In this document: positions 57,086-64,000 of the stretch, piece after piece | Position numbering within the stretch: the first letter of the stretch is position 1 | Layout of the letters: every line of letters starts with the position of its first letter | NCBI GenBank assembly: GCA_947628795.1 | Contig: CANRBF010000006.1 | Span: forward strand, 1-64,000 | Reading direction: 5' to 3' | Length of the DNA stretch: 64,000 nt | Source of the DNA: an uncultured Monoglobus sp. | Lineage (GTDB): Bacteria; Bacillota; Clostridia; Monoglobales; Monoglobaceae | Notes under the pieces: generated by a model | What the model was told of the DNA's origin: nothing | Databases searched by the model: none | The model's input: the letters and a program-made list of their open reading frames with translations, nothing else | Made by a program: the position numbers and the translations under genes

Positions 57086-58651
57086 TCAGTCCTTTCTTAA
57101 AACAAATCCTATAGCGGTCTTAAACTCGCTCACCTTAAATATCCACGCCAAAGCCGCGTACACGACGCACGCGGGAACCGCGGCTATGCAGAGCTTAACG
57201 AGCGTCATCACAACGCCCGAGCCGGGCAGCATGTCCGCGGGGATATATATAAGCTTCGCCGCGGCAAACGCGGCGGCGCCGCAGATCAGCGTCTTTACAG
57301 TGTTCAAAACAAACTCGCGGGTCACCACTCCCGCGCGTCTGCGGTTTATCATAACAAGCAGCGCCAGCGCGATAGCGGTGGAGCTGATCGCGCTCGCCAG
57401 CGCCAGTCCGTTTATGCCGAGACCCAGCCCGAGCACGAACAGCGCCGCGCAGCCCACGTTTACCACGACCCCGAAGATCGAGGTGAACATCGGCGTCTTG
57501 CCGTCGCGTATGGCGTAAAAGCTCTTGTTGAGCACCTCGCAGATCGAGTAACCCACCATGCCGAACGAGTAGAAAAACAGCGCCGACGCCGTGATCTTTG
57601 TGTTATCGGCGGTAAACGCGCCGCGCTCGAACACGACCCTGATGATCGGGTCGCTGAGCGCCAGAAACAGCGCCGAAATTATCGTTATTATAAATATTAT
57701 CCAGCCCACCGAGGTCCGCGTGGTCTCGGCGAATTTCTCGTCGCTGCCGCCGGCGCTGAGCCGAGACAGCCGCGGGAAAATAAAGTTTGTTATGGCGTAG
57801 GCGAAAACGCCCACCATTATTATATATATCTTATTCGCCCAGTTAAGCGCCGACACCGCGCCGTCGCCCAGACCCGAGCCGAACGACATATTTATCACGT
57901 TGCAGAGCGGCTGCACCCACGAGCTTATCAGCACGGGCAGCGCCAGCAGCGCGACCTCCTTCATGGTGCCGTCGCTGAAATTCATTCGGGGGCGGTATCT
58001 GTATCCGGTCTTTATCAGCCACGGGAGCTGGAAAAACAGCTGCAGCGCCCAGGCGATAAGCATCGAGACAGCCACGCCCGCAAGGCCCATTTTGTCGCCG
58101 AATATGATCAGATACGCTATCATCACGCCGTTTGACACGACGCTTATCAGCGACGGGACGGTGAACTGCCCGTGGGACTGGAGTATGCCCACGACCACAT
58201 AGGCGATCGCGGTAAACGCGATCGAGGGGAACAATATTCGAAGCAGCCGGGCGGTTTCCTCGACCTTTCCGGGCACGTCGGCGTAGCCGGGCACCATCAG
58301 GCGCACGATCGGCTCCGAGAACACGGCGCCGAGTATTGCCGCAAGCACCGAGACCGAGCCGACGACCGTGATAAAGTTATTGGCGAACGCGTCCGCCGCG
58401 CCCTGTCCCTTTTGCTCCAAATTTTTATTGTATATAGGCACAAACGTGGACAAGATCGCCACGCCAAGCACCATGTCAAAAAACAACAGAGGGATCTGCG
58501 TGGCGCTGTTGATGACGTCGCTGGCATAGCCCTGGCCGTATATCCCGGCAATAAGCATCTCGCGCAGCAGACCCATAAACTTTGCGAGCATGATCAAAAC
58601 GGCCATTATGCCGATTGACCGCACCGCCTTTCCGCCTTTGTTCTCCGCCAT
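57086..58651 (-). CDS. murJ: MurJ/MviN-type lipid II flippase
   Basis: A 521-residue MOP-superfamily protein with 14 membrane helices. GKAVRSIGIMAVLIMLAKFM starts helix 1, with SDVINSATQIPLLFFDMVLG and the RLSRLSAGGSDEKFAETTR loop typical of MurJ. It would flip lipid-linked precursors across the membrane. In this operon it is followed by a ligase-like protein and a glycosyltransferase, so a flippase for another surface glycan is possible. GGGAG lies seven bases before the ATG. Confidence 0.88.
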   Translation of the reverse strand: MAENKGGKAVRSIGIMAVLIMLAKFMGLLREMLIAGIYGQGYASDVINSATQIPLLFFDMVLGVAILSTFVPIYNKNLEQKGQGAADAFANNFITVVGSVSVLAAILGAVFSEPIVRLMVPGYADVPGKVEETARLLRILFPSIAFTAIAYVVVGILQSHGQFTVPSLISVVSNGVMIAYLIIFGDKMGLAGVAVSMLIAWALQLFFQLPWLIKTGYRYRPRMNFSDGTMKEVALLALPVLISSWVQPLCNVINMSFGSGLGDGAVSALNWANKIYIIMVGVFAYAITNFIFPRLSRLSAGGSDEKFAETTRTSVGWIIFIITIISALFLALSDPIIRVVFERGAFTADNTKITASALFFYSFGMVGYSICEVLNKSFYAIRDGKTPMFTSIFGVVVNVGCAALFVLGLGLGINGLALASAISSTAIALALLVMINRRRAGVVTREFVLNTVKTLICGAAAFAAAKLIYIPADMLPGSGVVMTLVKLCIAAVPACVVYAALAWIFKVSEFKTAIGFVLRKD

Positions 58652-58693
58652 ATCAATTCTCCCGTTTATAAATTCATGAAATCATTTAAAGAC

Positions 58694-58722
58694 ATTATAT
58701 ACCAAAATAAAAATAAAGTCAA
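58694..58722 (-). promoter_or_regulatory. Promoter of the murJ operon
   Basis: TTGACT (58722-58717) and TATAAT (58699-58694) on the minus strand with a 17-base spacer. A heptad repeat lies directly upstream of it. Confidence 0.8.
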
Positions 58723-58735
58723 CATAGTAAATTAG

Positions 58736-58870
58736 TAAACATAGTGATTAGTGATTAGTGATTAGTGATTAGTAAATAGCGATTAGGATCATCTCCCCCC
58801 TCAGTCGGCTCCGCCGACAGCTCCCCCGAGGGGGAGCCTGATTAAAGCCTCCTCCCGGGAGGAGGTGGAT
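58736..58870. repeat. Heptad, CCCTCAG and CCTCCTCCC composite repeat
   Basis: The longest heptad copy of the window: AACATAG, four TGATTAG units, TAAATAG and CGATTAG (58737-58786). It is followed by CCCCCTCAG, the GTCGGC-TCC-GCCGAC hairpin, CTCCCCCGAGGGGGAGCC and CCTCCTCCCGGGAGGAGG (58851-58868). It sits between murJ and obg. Confidence 0.85.
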
Positions 58871-58881
58871 TTTCGCCGATG

Positions 58882-60159
58882 TTATTCAACGTAGTCGAAT
58901 TCGCAGTCATATATCTCGACCGGGTCGCCATTCTTAATGCCGGCCTCTTTGAGCTTGTCGATTATGCCGCTCTTTATCAGCGCGCGCTGGAAATATTGAA
59001 GCGACTCGTAGTCGTCAAGGTTGGTGGAGCCCACAATCAGGAAGGCCTTGCGGCCCTCGACATGATAAACTCCGTCCTCATCGCGGGTGACGGTTATGGT
59101 CTCGTCGGCTTTGCGCTCCGCCTCCATGTCAAACATCTCGTACTCTTCCTCGAATTCCTCGGGCGGGATCTTTGACAATTCCTCGTAGGTGTATTTTAAT
59201 ACCTCGTCTATGCCCTGTTTGGTGGCCGCGGAAATTTTGAACACCTTGAGGCCGCGGCTTTCCATCTCCCGTTTAAATATCTCAAAATTCTCGTCAAAGC
59301 CCGGTATATCGCACTTGTTGGCGAGCACGATCTGACGCTTTTTCGCCAGCTTTTCACTGTGCAGAGCCAGCTCGCGGTTTATCGTGTCGAAGTCCTCTAT
59401 AGGGTCGCGCCCCTCGATACCCGACACGTCCACCACATGCAGCAGCAGCTTTGTCCGCTCCACATGCCGAAGGAACTCGTGGCCTAGACCCACTCCCTCG
59501 TGGGCGCCCTCGATTATGCCGGGTATGTCGGCCACGACAAAAGAGCCGTCGCCCATGTTGACAACGCCCAAATTCGGCTCAAGGGTTGTGAAATGGTAGT
59601 TCGCTATCTTTGGCCGCGCGTCGCTGACGATAGACAAAAACGTCGATTTTCCCACATTGGGAAAGCCCAGCAGACCCACGTCGGCGATCAGCTTGAGCTC
59701 AAGAGTCACGTATCTCTCGTCTCCGGGGTTTCCCGGCTTGGCGAATCTCGGCACCTGCCTGGTGGCGGTGGCGAATCTCTTGTTGCCCCAGCCGCCAATG
59801 CCGCCCTTCGCGACAACGAACTCCTCGCCTTCCTCTTTGAGGTCGCAGATGACCAAACCGCTCTCCTCGTCGCGCACGATAGTGCCGACAGGAACGGGAA
59901 CGCGGAGATCATCGCCGTTTTTGCCGTATCGGTTGGCGTCCCGTCCGGGGCCGCCGTTTTCCGCTTTGAACTTGCGCCTGTAGCGGAAGTCGATCAGGGT
60001 GTTGACGTTTTTGTCGGCGACAAATATGACGCTGCCGCCTCTTCCGCCGTCGCCGCCGTCGGGGCCGCCCGCCGCCACGTATTTTTCGCGGTGGAAGGTA
60101 ACCGCGCCGTCGCCGCCGTCGCCGCCCTTTATAAAAACTCTCGCTCTGTCAGAAAACAT
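58882..60159 (-). CDS. obgE: GTPase ObgE/CgtA
   Basis: A 425-residue GTPase. The glycine-rich Obg fold (about 1-158, with RVFIKGGDGGDGAVTFHREK and PGRDANRYGKNGDDL) precedes the G domain with GFPNVGKSTFLS (G1), DIPGIIEGAHEG (G3) and ANKCDIPG (G4). A C-terminal OCT domain (about 345-425) follows, as in Firmicutes. It acts in 50S subunit maturation and stress response and is encoded with rplU and rpmA, as is common. Confidence 0.96.
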   Translation of the reverse strand: MFSDRARVFIKGGDGGDGAVTFHREKYVAAGGPDGGDGGRGGSVIFVADKNVNTLIDFRYRRKFKAENGGPGRDANRYGKNGDDLRVPVPVGTIVRDEESGLVICDLKEEGEEFVVAKGGIGGWGNKRFATATRQVPRFAKPGNPGDERYVTLELKLIADVGLLGFPNVGKSTFLSIVSDARPKIANYHFTTLEPNLGVVNMGDGSFVVADIPGIIEGAHEGVGLGHEFLRHVERTKLLLHVVDVSGIEGRDPIEDFDTINRELALHSEKLAKKRQIVLANKCDIPGFDENFEIFKREMESRGLKVFKISAATKQGIDEVLKYTYEELSKIPPEEFEEEYEMFDMEAERKADETITVTRDEDGVYHVEGRKAFLIVGSTNLDDYESLQYFQRALIKSGIIDKLKEAGIKNGDPVEIYDCEFDYVE

Positions 60160-60227
60160 AAGCCGCTCCTTTCAAATCACAAATTACGAAAAAGGGACGG
60201 ACAACGTCCGCCCCCAAAAATCCAAAA

Positions 60228-60488
60228 CTATTGAGCTATCTCGTACACAGAGACCTGCTTTTTGTCTCTGCCCTTGCGCTCGAACTTAACCCTGCCGTCG
60301 ATAAGCGCGAACAGTGTGTCGTCGCCGCCCTTTTTAACGTTAAGTCCCGGATAGATTTTGGTTCCTCTCTGTCTTACGATGATGTTTCCCGCGAGACAGG
60401 GCTGACCGTCACCCAGCTTCACGCCGAGACGTTTCGACTCGGAGTCTCTGCCGTTTTTGGTGCTTCCCATACCTTTCTTATGAGCCAT
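60228..60488 (-). CDS. rpmA: Ribosomal protein L27 without the Firmicutes N-terminal extension
   Basis: An 86-residue bL27. The protein begins [20 protein letters not shown], directly at the mature start that reaches the peptidyl transferase centre. Most Firmicutes L27 proteins carry a short extension ending in Phe-Phe that the protease Prp removes; it is absent here, and no prp gene lies between rplU and rpmA (37 bases apart). The central [16 protein letters not shown] is typical. Confidence 0.97.
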   Translation of the reverse strand: MAHKKGMGSTKNGRDSESKRLGVKLGDGQPCLAGNIIVRQRGTKIYPGLNVKKGGDDTLFALIDGRVKFERKGRDKKQVSVYEIAQ

Positions 60489-60525
60489 TAAATATCACTC
60501 CTTATTATCAAAATCATGTAAAATC

Positions 60526-60834
60526 TTACGCGTTGATCGCTGTAATCTTAACCTTTGTGTAGGGCTGTCTGTGACCCTGCTTCTTGTGATAATGCTTCTT
60601 AGGCTTGTACTTGTAGACAATGATCTTCTTGGACTTGCCGTTCTTCTCGACCGTGGCCGAAACCGTGGCTCCGTCAACATAAGGAGCGCCTATTTTCAGC
60701 TCGCCGCCGCCGACAGCCAAAACCTTGTCAAAAGTAACAGTCTCGCCGGCCTCAACGTCCAGCTTCTCGATGAACAAAACGTCGTCCTGCTCAACCTTGT
60801 ACTGCTTGCCGCCTGTTTCAATAACTGCGTACAT
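60526..60834 (-). CDS. rplU: Ribosomal protein L21
   Basis: A 102-residue bL21 with [18 protein letters not shown] at the start and [20 protein letters not shown] near the end. It binds 23S rRNA in the large subunit. It leads the rplU-rpmA-obgE transcript, with GGAGG nine bases before the ATG and a structured leader upstream. Confidence 0.97.
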   Translation of the reverse strand: MYAVIETGGKQYKVEQDDVLFIEKLDVEAGETVTFDKVLAVGGGELKIGAPYVDGATVSATVEKNGKSKKIIVYKYKPKKHYHKKQGHRQPYTKVKITAINA

Positions 60835-60839
60835 TAAGT

Positions 60840-60920
60840 CGTATACCTCCTATTACCCAAGACTCGCCATTGGGGCGCGCATGCGCGTCTTAAAAAAGCC
60901 CCTTCTGCGCGGTTACCGAA
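60840..60920 (-). promoter_or_regulatory. Structured leader of rplU, L21-leader-like
   Basis: On the minus strand AACCGCGCAGAAGGGGC is followed by pairings GGGGC/GCCCC and AAGAC/GTCTT around a GCGCATGCGC palindrome, then the ribosome site. The position and the CGC-CAGA start resemble the autoregulatory L21 leader of Firmicutes. The match is by eye. Confidence 0.45.
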
Positions 60921-60922
60921 AC

Positions 60923-60951
60923 AGTATAACAGATTTATCCGCGTATGTCAA
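60923..60951 (-). promoter_or_regulatory. Promoter of rplU-rpmA-obgE
   Basis: TTGACA (60951-60946) and TATACT (60928-60923) on the minus strand with a 17-base spacer. Confidence 0.85.
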
Positions 60952-60984
60952 GCTTTTTTTGAAAATTTTTCGCGATGTTTGGCT

Positions 60985-61141
60985 CTAGTCCCTACGTTCC
61001 CACCTCCGTCTGCGGCAAACCGCAGCCACCTCCTCCCGGGAGGAGGCTTTAATTAGGCGCCCCCTTGGGGGAGCTGTCGGGCAAAGCCCGACTGAGGGGG
61101 ATACCTAGTCCCTAGTCCCTATTCTCTAGTCCCTACGTTGA
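60985..61141. repeat. Composite repeat overlapping the end of the GH3 gene
   Basis: Read on the minus strand: AACGTAG, heptads GGACTAG, AGAATAG, GGACTAG, GGACTAG (61141-61106), then CCCCCTCAG, GTCGGGC-TTT-GCCCGAC, CTCCCCCAAGGGGGCGCC, CCTCCTCCCGGGAGGAGG, CTGCGG-TTT-GCCGCAG and a second AACGTAGGGACTAG (61000-60987). The first heptads encode the last residues of the GH3 protein. Confidence 0.85.
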
Positions 61142-63431
61142 TTATCAGGCTCAATATATTTTTCGCGGCGCGGCGCAGCTCGTCCGCGCTCAGATTGCCG
61201 TTTTTAAGCTCTTTTAAGGTGTTGTCGCCGCCGCTGTTTTTCTCGGCGCTTTTCGCAACCATGTATATGTCGCCGCCCGCCCGCAGCATGGCCGCCGAAT
61301 TTCTCCGCGATGGCGCCGAGCAGGAGCCCAGCGACGCCCACCAGTCGGTCATGACTATGCCCGAAAACCCGAGCTCGCCGCGGATAATCCCGGATATCAG
61401 CTCGTAATTTGAGCCGCACATCTCTCCGTTTATTCCGTTGTAGGCCGTCATTATCGCTTGCGGCTCCGACAGTTCCATCGCGTATTCAAGCGGCCGCAGA
61501 TATATCTCTCTGAGCGCCCGCTCGGACAGAACGGTGTCGAGACTTTTTCTGCCTTCCTCTCGGTTATTAGCCGCGATATGCTTGAGCGTTCCGCGCACTC
61601 CGCGGCTCTCAAGGCCTCTCAAAGCGGCGGCCGCGGCCGCGCCGCTTATGTACGGGTCCTCGGAATAATACTCGAAGTTTCGGCCGCAGAGCGGGTTTCG
61701 ATGAATATTGAACCCCGGGCCAAGCAGCAGGTCGATATCGTTTTCGATCATCTCGCCGCCGATACACGAATATACTTCCTCGATCAGCTCAATATCCCAT
61801 GTGCAGGCAAGCATGGTGCCGATCGGCGCCAGAGCCGCCTTGTCACCGTTGTCGAGCCGCAGCCCCGAAGGGCCGTCGGTGGCGGAGGCGCAGGGTATGC
61901 CGAGCTTTTGAAGTCCTTTTGATACTCCTCCGAACGCCGCGCCGGTTCCGGGGCGCACCAGCCTGCTGCCCATGCCCTCGCCGCGGCAGAGGCGCGCCAG
62001 TTCCTTTTCGGGAATAGCGCTCACAAACTCATCCAAAGTTATTTGTCCGTTTTTCACATCTTCAAATTTATAACTTCGCGGCCGAACGATATCCGCTATA
62101 CCCGAAAACACCTTCCGTTTTGTTTTTCCGTCCTCGCCGCCGCTTTTGCCGCTTTGCGCCGTCGGCGCGTCCTCATATATCGGACCGCCGTCAAAACCTA
62201 TAAGCCGCTTAAACGGCTCTTTGGGCGCCGCCAATCTATCGCATTTTTTAATAATATCCTTTGACAATTTCATTCTTACCGAGCAGCTTTTGTCGCGAAC
62301 GTTTTTGCCGATTATCAGCTTGTATTCTCCGCGGTCAATGCGCCATTCGGAATTTTTGTCATCGTAATATTTCAGTCTGCTCAGCGGAAATTTTATCCTG
62401 AGCGTTTGCGTCTCCCCGGGAGCCAGCGTTTTTGTTTTGGCGAACTCGACCAAGATATGCTTCGGCCGCGGCGTTTTCGATTTCGGCGGTTCGGCGTAGA
62501 TTTGAACGATCTCGCGTCCCGACGCGCCGCCGATATTTTTCACGTCCGCGGTCAGGCTGATCTTTTGGTCCGCGAACACAGCCGCTCGGCACGATATCTC
62601 AGAATCGGTGTAGGACAGACCGAACCCGAAGGGGTACAAAACCTGATCGGGGCAGAATGTTTCGAAATATCTGTAGCCTGCGAAAACGTCCTCATTATAA
62701 TATATCTTATTCTTAGCGTCAAAGCCGTCGGACGACGGATAGTCGGCGTATGAGGCGGCGATCGTGTCGGTCAGTCTGCCGCCGGGCGACGCTCCGCAAA
62801 GCGCCTCCGCCGCCGCGGCTCCGCCCTCCTGTCCGCCCTGCCAGATATACAACACGGCGTCGGGCCCGATCTCGCCCACAAAGCTCATGTCGATCACAGA
62901 CGGAACGTTGAGCAGAACAATGAGCTTTTTAAAAAGCCCGCGCGCCGTTTTTAAAAGCTCGGTCTCGGCCTCGGTCAGCAGAAATCCGCCGGGAGCGTTG
63001 ACGCTGTCCTGCTCCTCGCCCGCCGAGCGTCCGATCACAACTATCGCGGTTTCAGACTCGTCGGAAACTTTTTTCATGAGATAATCATCTATCTGCGGCT
63101 CCTTTTGAAAAAGCGGACGGGAAGCCCACATTCCGCCGCCGCTTAATACGGGATTTTTTGAGACCCAATCTCTGTAAAACCGCGCGAGAGTTCGGTTCAC
63201 CTCTACGTCCGACTTTTCAAGAGACGACAAAATATCGGTTTGGTACTCGGTGTTAACGCTGCCGCCAGAGCCCGTGCCGCCCGCGTTGTAGTCTATCTGC
63301 GAGCGTCCGAAAACCGCGATTTTTTCACCGCAGCCGAGGGGCAGCGCGCCGTTTTTGTTCTCAAGCATCACTATGCCGTCGATGGCGGCTCGGTGCGCCG
63401 CGGCGAGAGTTTTTTTCGTAGCGTCGGTCAT
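61119..63431 (-). CDS. Glycoside hydrolase family 3 enzyme with permuted domains
   Basis: A 770-residue GH3 protein with inverted domain order. The (alpha/beta)6 sandwich comes first (about 1-250, from AHRAAIDGIVMLENKNGALP), then a fibronectin-like domain (about 280-390). The TIM barrel with the nucleophile Asp in GFSGIVMTDWWASLG follows in the C-terminal half. DGPSGLR, GPGFNIHRNPLCGRNFEYYS and KHIAANNREEGRKS mark the barrel. The same permutation is known from Ruminococcus albus beta-glucosidase. There is no signal peptide, so it should act on imported oligosaccharides. The last five residues (VGTRE) and the stop come from a dispersed heptad repeat. Confidence 0.92.
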   Translation of the reverse strand: MTDATKKTLAAAHRAAIDGIVMLENKNGALPLGCGEKIAVFGRSQIDYNAGGTGSGGSVNTEYQTDILSSLEKSDVEVNRTLARFYRDWVSKNPVLSGGGMWASRPLFQKEPQIDDYLMKKVSDESETAIVVIGRSAGEEQDSVNAPGGFLLTEAETELLKTARGLFKKLIVLLNVPSVIDMSFVGEIGPDAVLYIWQGGQEGGAAAAEALCGASPGGRLTDTIAASYADYPSSDGFDAKNKIYYNEDVFAGYRYFETFCPDQVLYPFGFGLSYTDSEISCRAAVFADQKISLTADVKNIGGASGREIVQIYAEPPKSKTPRPKHILVEFAKTKTLAPGETQTLRIKFPLSRLKYYDDKNSEWRIDRGEYKLIIGKNVRDKSCSVRMKLSKDIIKKCDRLAAPKEPFKRLIGFDGGPIYEDAPTAQSGKSGGEDGKTKRKVFSGIADIVRPRSYKFEDVKNGQITLDEFVSAIPEKELARLCRGEGMGSRLVRPGTGAAFGGVSKGLQKLGIPCASATDGPSGLRLDNGDKAALAPIGTMLACTWDIELIEEVYSCIGGEMIENDIDLLLGPGFNIHRNPLCGRNFEYYSEDPYISGAAAAAALRGLESRGVRGTLKHIAANNREEGRKSLDTVLSERALREIYLRPLEYAMELSEPQAIMTAYNGINGEMCGSNYELISGIIRGELGFSGIVMTDWWASLGSCSAPSRRNSAAMLRAGGDIYMVAKSAEKNSGGDNTLKELKNGNLSADELRRAAKNILSLIINVGTRE

Positions 63432-63445
63432 ATTATCACGCTTTC

Positions 63446-64000
63446 TTAATTGTTAAAATATTTGTCAATGCCGTTCGCGATCGCCTTTCCGATCTGCTCA
63501 TATTCGGAATTCAGTATGGCGCGGTCCGAAGAATTGTCAAAGAATCCGCACTCGATATAGGCGATCGGGATCGGGCTTTTGCAGAACAGGATAAGTTCGG
63601 GCATATACGGATAGCATCCGCCCATATACGCCGAAAGGCTTGTTGTAGATGTTATCTCATCGTTTATCAGCCTGCCCGCGTAATTGCCGATATCCGCGTA
63701 GTTTGACGGGATACCCGCCTGGTCGTAAACGCCCGACAGCTCAATATAGGCGCTGCCTCTGCCGCCGCCCGCGTTTGAGTGTATGCAGACAAACAGATCC
63801 GCGTCGGGAGCGGCGGACGTGTCATTATTCGGATAACAATATATGAGCCGCTTTGTCATCGAAGGATTCTCGTCGTTCGTGTTTCTTGTCATGCGCACCT
63901 CGTAGCCCATTTCCTCAAGATATTTTTTCGCGAACATGCAGTTGCGCAAAGTTATCTCGGGCTCAAGCTCGCGGTCGCCCGCGCCGATCGAATACCAGCA
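63446..64000 (-). CDS. N-acetylmuramoyl-L-alanine amidase (Amidase_3), partial
   Basis: At least 184 residues; the frame is open to the window edge, so the N-terminus is missing. The visible part holds the zinc-ligand Glu region (ELEPEITLRNCMFAKKYLEE), the motif VRMTRNTND, the second His ligand in LFVCIHSNAGG and the catalytic Glu in IAYIECGFFDN. It cleaves the bond between MurNAc and the stem peptide. The usual first His motif (DPGHG) would lie beyond 64000. It precedes the GH3 gene by 14 bases and may be co-transcribed. Confidence 0.9.
   Translation of the reverse strand, partial: CWYSIGAGDRELEPEITLRNCMFAKKYLEEMGYEVRMTRNTNDENPSMTKRLIYCYPNNDTSAAPDADLFVCIHSNAGGGRGSAYIELSGVYDQAGIPSNYADIGNYAGRLINDEITSTTSLSAYMGGCYPYMPELILFCKSPIPIAYIECGFFDNSSDRAILNSEYEQIGKAIANGIDKYFNN

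Noticed and set aside
58737-58790. CRISPR array
   Set aside because: The tandem units are seven bases with no spacers; no cas gene is present.

Overview
The window reads as a chromosomal stretch of an uncultured, Gram-positive, spore-forming anaerobe of the class Clostridia, most like Oscillospirales/Ruminococcaceae. The signs are spmA/spmB, a PASTA-bearing SpoVD-type PBP, MecA, IreB, a MraZ-led dcw cluster, GEMM-I (c-di-GMP-I type) riboswitches, a Firmicutes-like 6S RNA, a permuted GH3 glucosidase, strong TTGACA-N17-TATAAT promoters with AGGAGG ribosome sites, and occasional TTG starts. Base composition looks near balanced GC and uniform. Species cannot be named from sequence alone. || Layout. 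1-463 is a block of dispersed palindromic repeats. 464-5519 (minus) is a five-gene split, archaeal-type glutamate synthase operon behind a promoter-proximal terminator. 5810-6472 is a cyclophilin lipoprotein. 6688-8686 is an AgrA/AgrC-like two-component pair without agrBD. 8808-14641 is a compact six-gene phage-derived virion island (scaffold, N4-gp56 capsid, small protein, putative head-tail adaptor, tail nozzle-like protein, repeat-bearing virion protein) with no terminase, portal, integrase or lysis gene. 14760-16649 is glutamine synthetase plus an ANTAR antiterminator; 16890-17516 is mecA. A probable 6S RNA precedes rsmD-coaD-coiled coil (17791-19768), then pheS-P-loop-pheT-ireB (19917-24173). 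|| 24225-25605 is a secreted transglutaminase-like gene with a leader of about 640 nt holding three GEMM-I aptamers. A tRNA-Thr(CGT), a repeat block, and a long-hairpin leader RNA in front of an AbrB-zinc-ribbon regulator follow (25790-26806). 26941-30305 is thiS-F-G-H-E behind a very short attenuator and with no TPP riboswitch. 30465-44276 is the dcw wall/division cluster (mraZ, rsmH, ftsL, spoVD, murE, murF, mraY, ftsW, murG, murA, ftsQ; no murD). Its likely promoter and MraZ operator lie about 500 bp upstream, beyond a block of repeats. 45105-47570 holds spmAB and a sodium symporter. 48117-51647 is the glycolytic pgk-tpiA-gpmI operon. 51898-52449 is an ECF-type S component. 52535-52670 is a possible orphan small RNA. 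53019-58651 is murJ, an O-antigen-ligase-like protein, a glycosyltransferase and two DUF4330-like proteins. 58882-60834 is rplU-rpmA-obg. 61119-63431 is a permuted GH3 enzyme, and a truncated amidase runs off the end. || Themes. Nitrogen assimilation (glnA, ANTAR, glutamate synthase) sits on both sides of the signalling pair and phage island. Short leader terminators, multi-aptamer leaders and structured RNAs recur, so RNA-level control looks prominent. Nearly every larger intergenic gap carries the same composite repeat family, whose seven-base TAG-containing unit places stop codons in all frames and supplies the stop codon of the GH3 gene. The strongest candidates for something new are the capsid island, the triple GEMM leader, the AbrB leader RNA and the heptad repeat. 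All assignments are by reading motifs; no database search was run.
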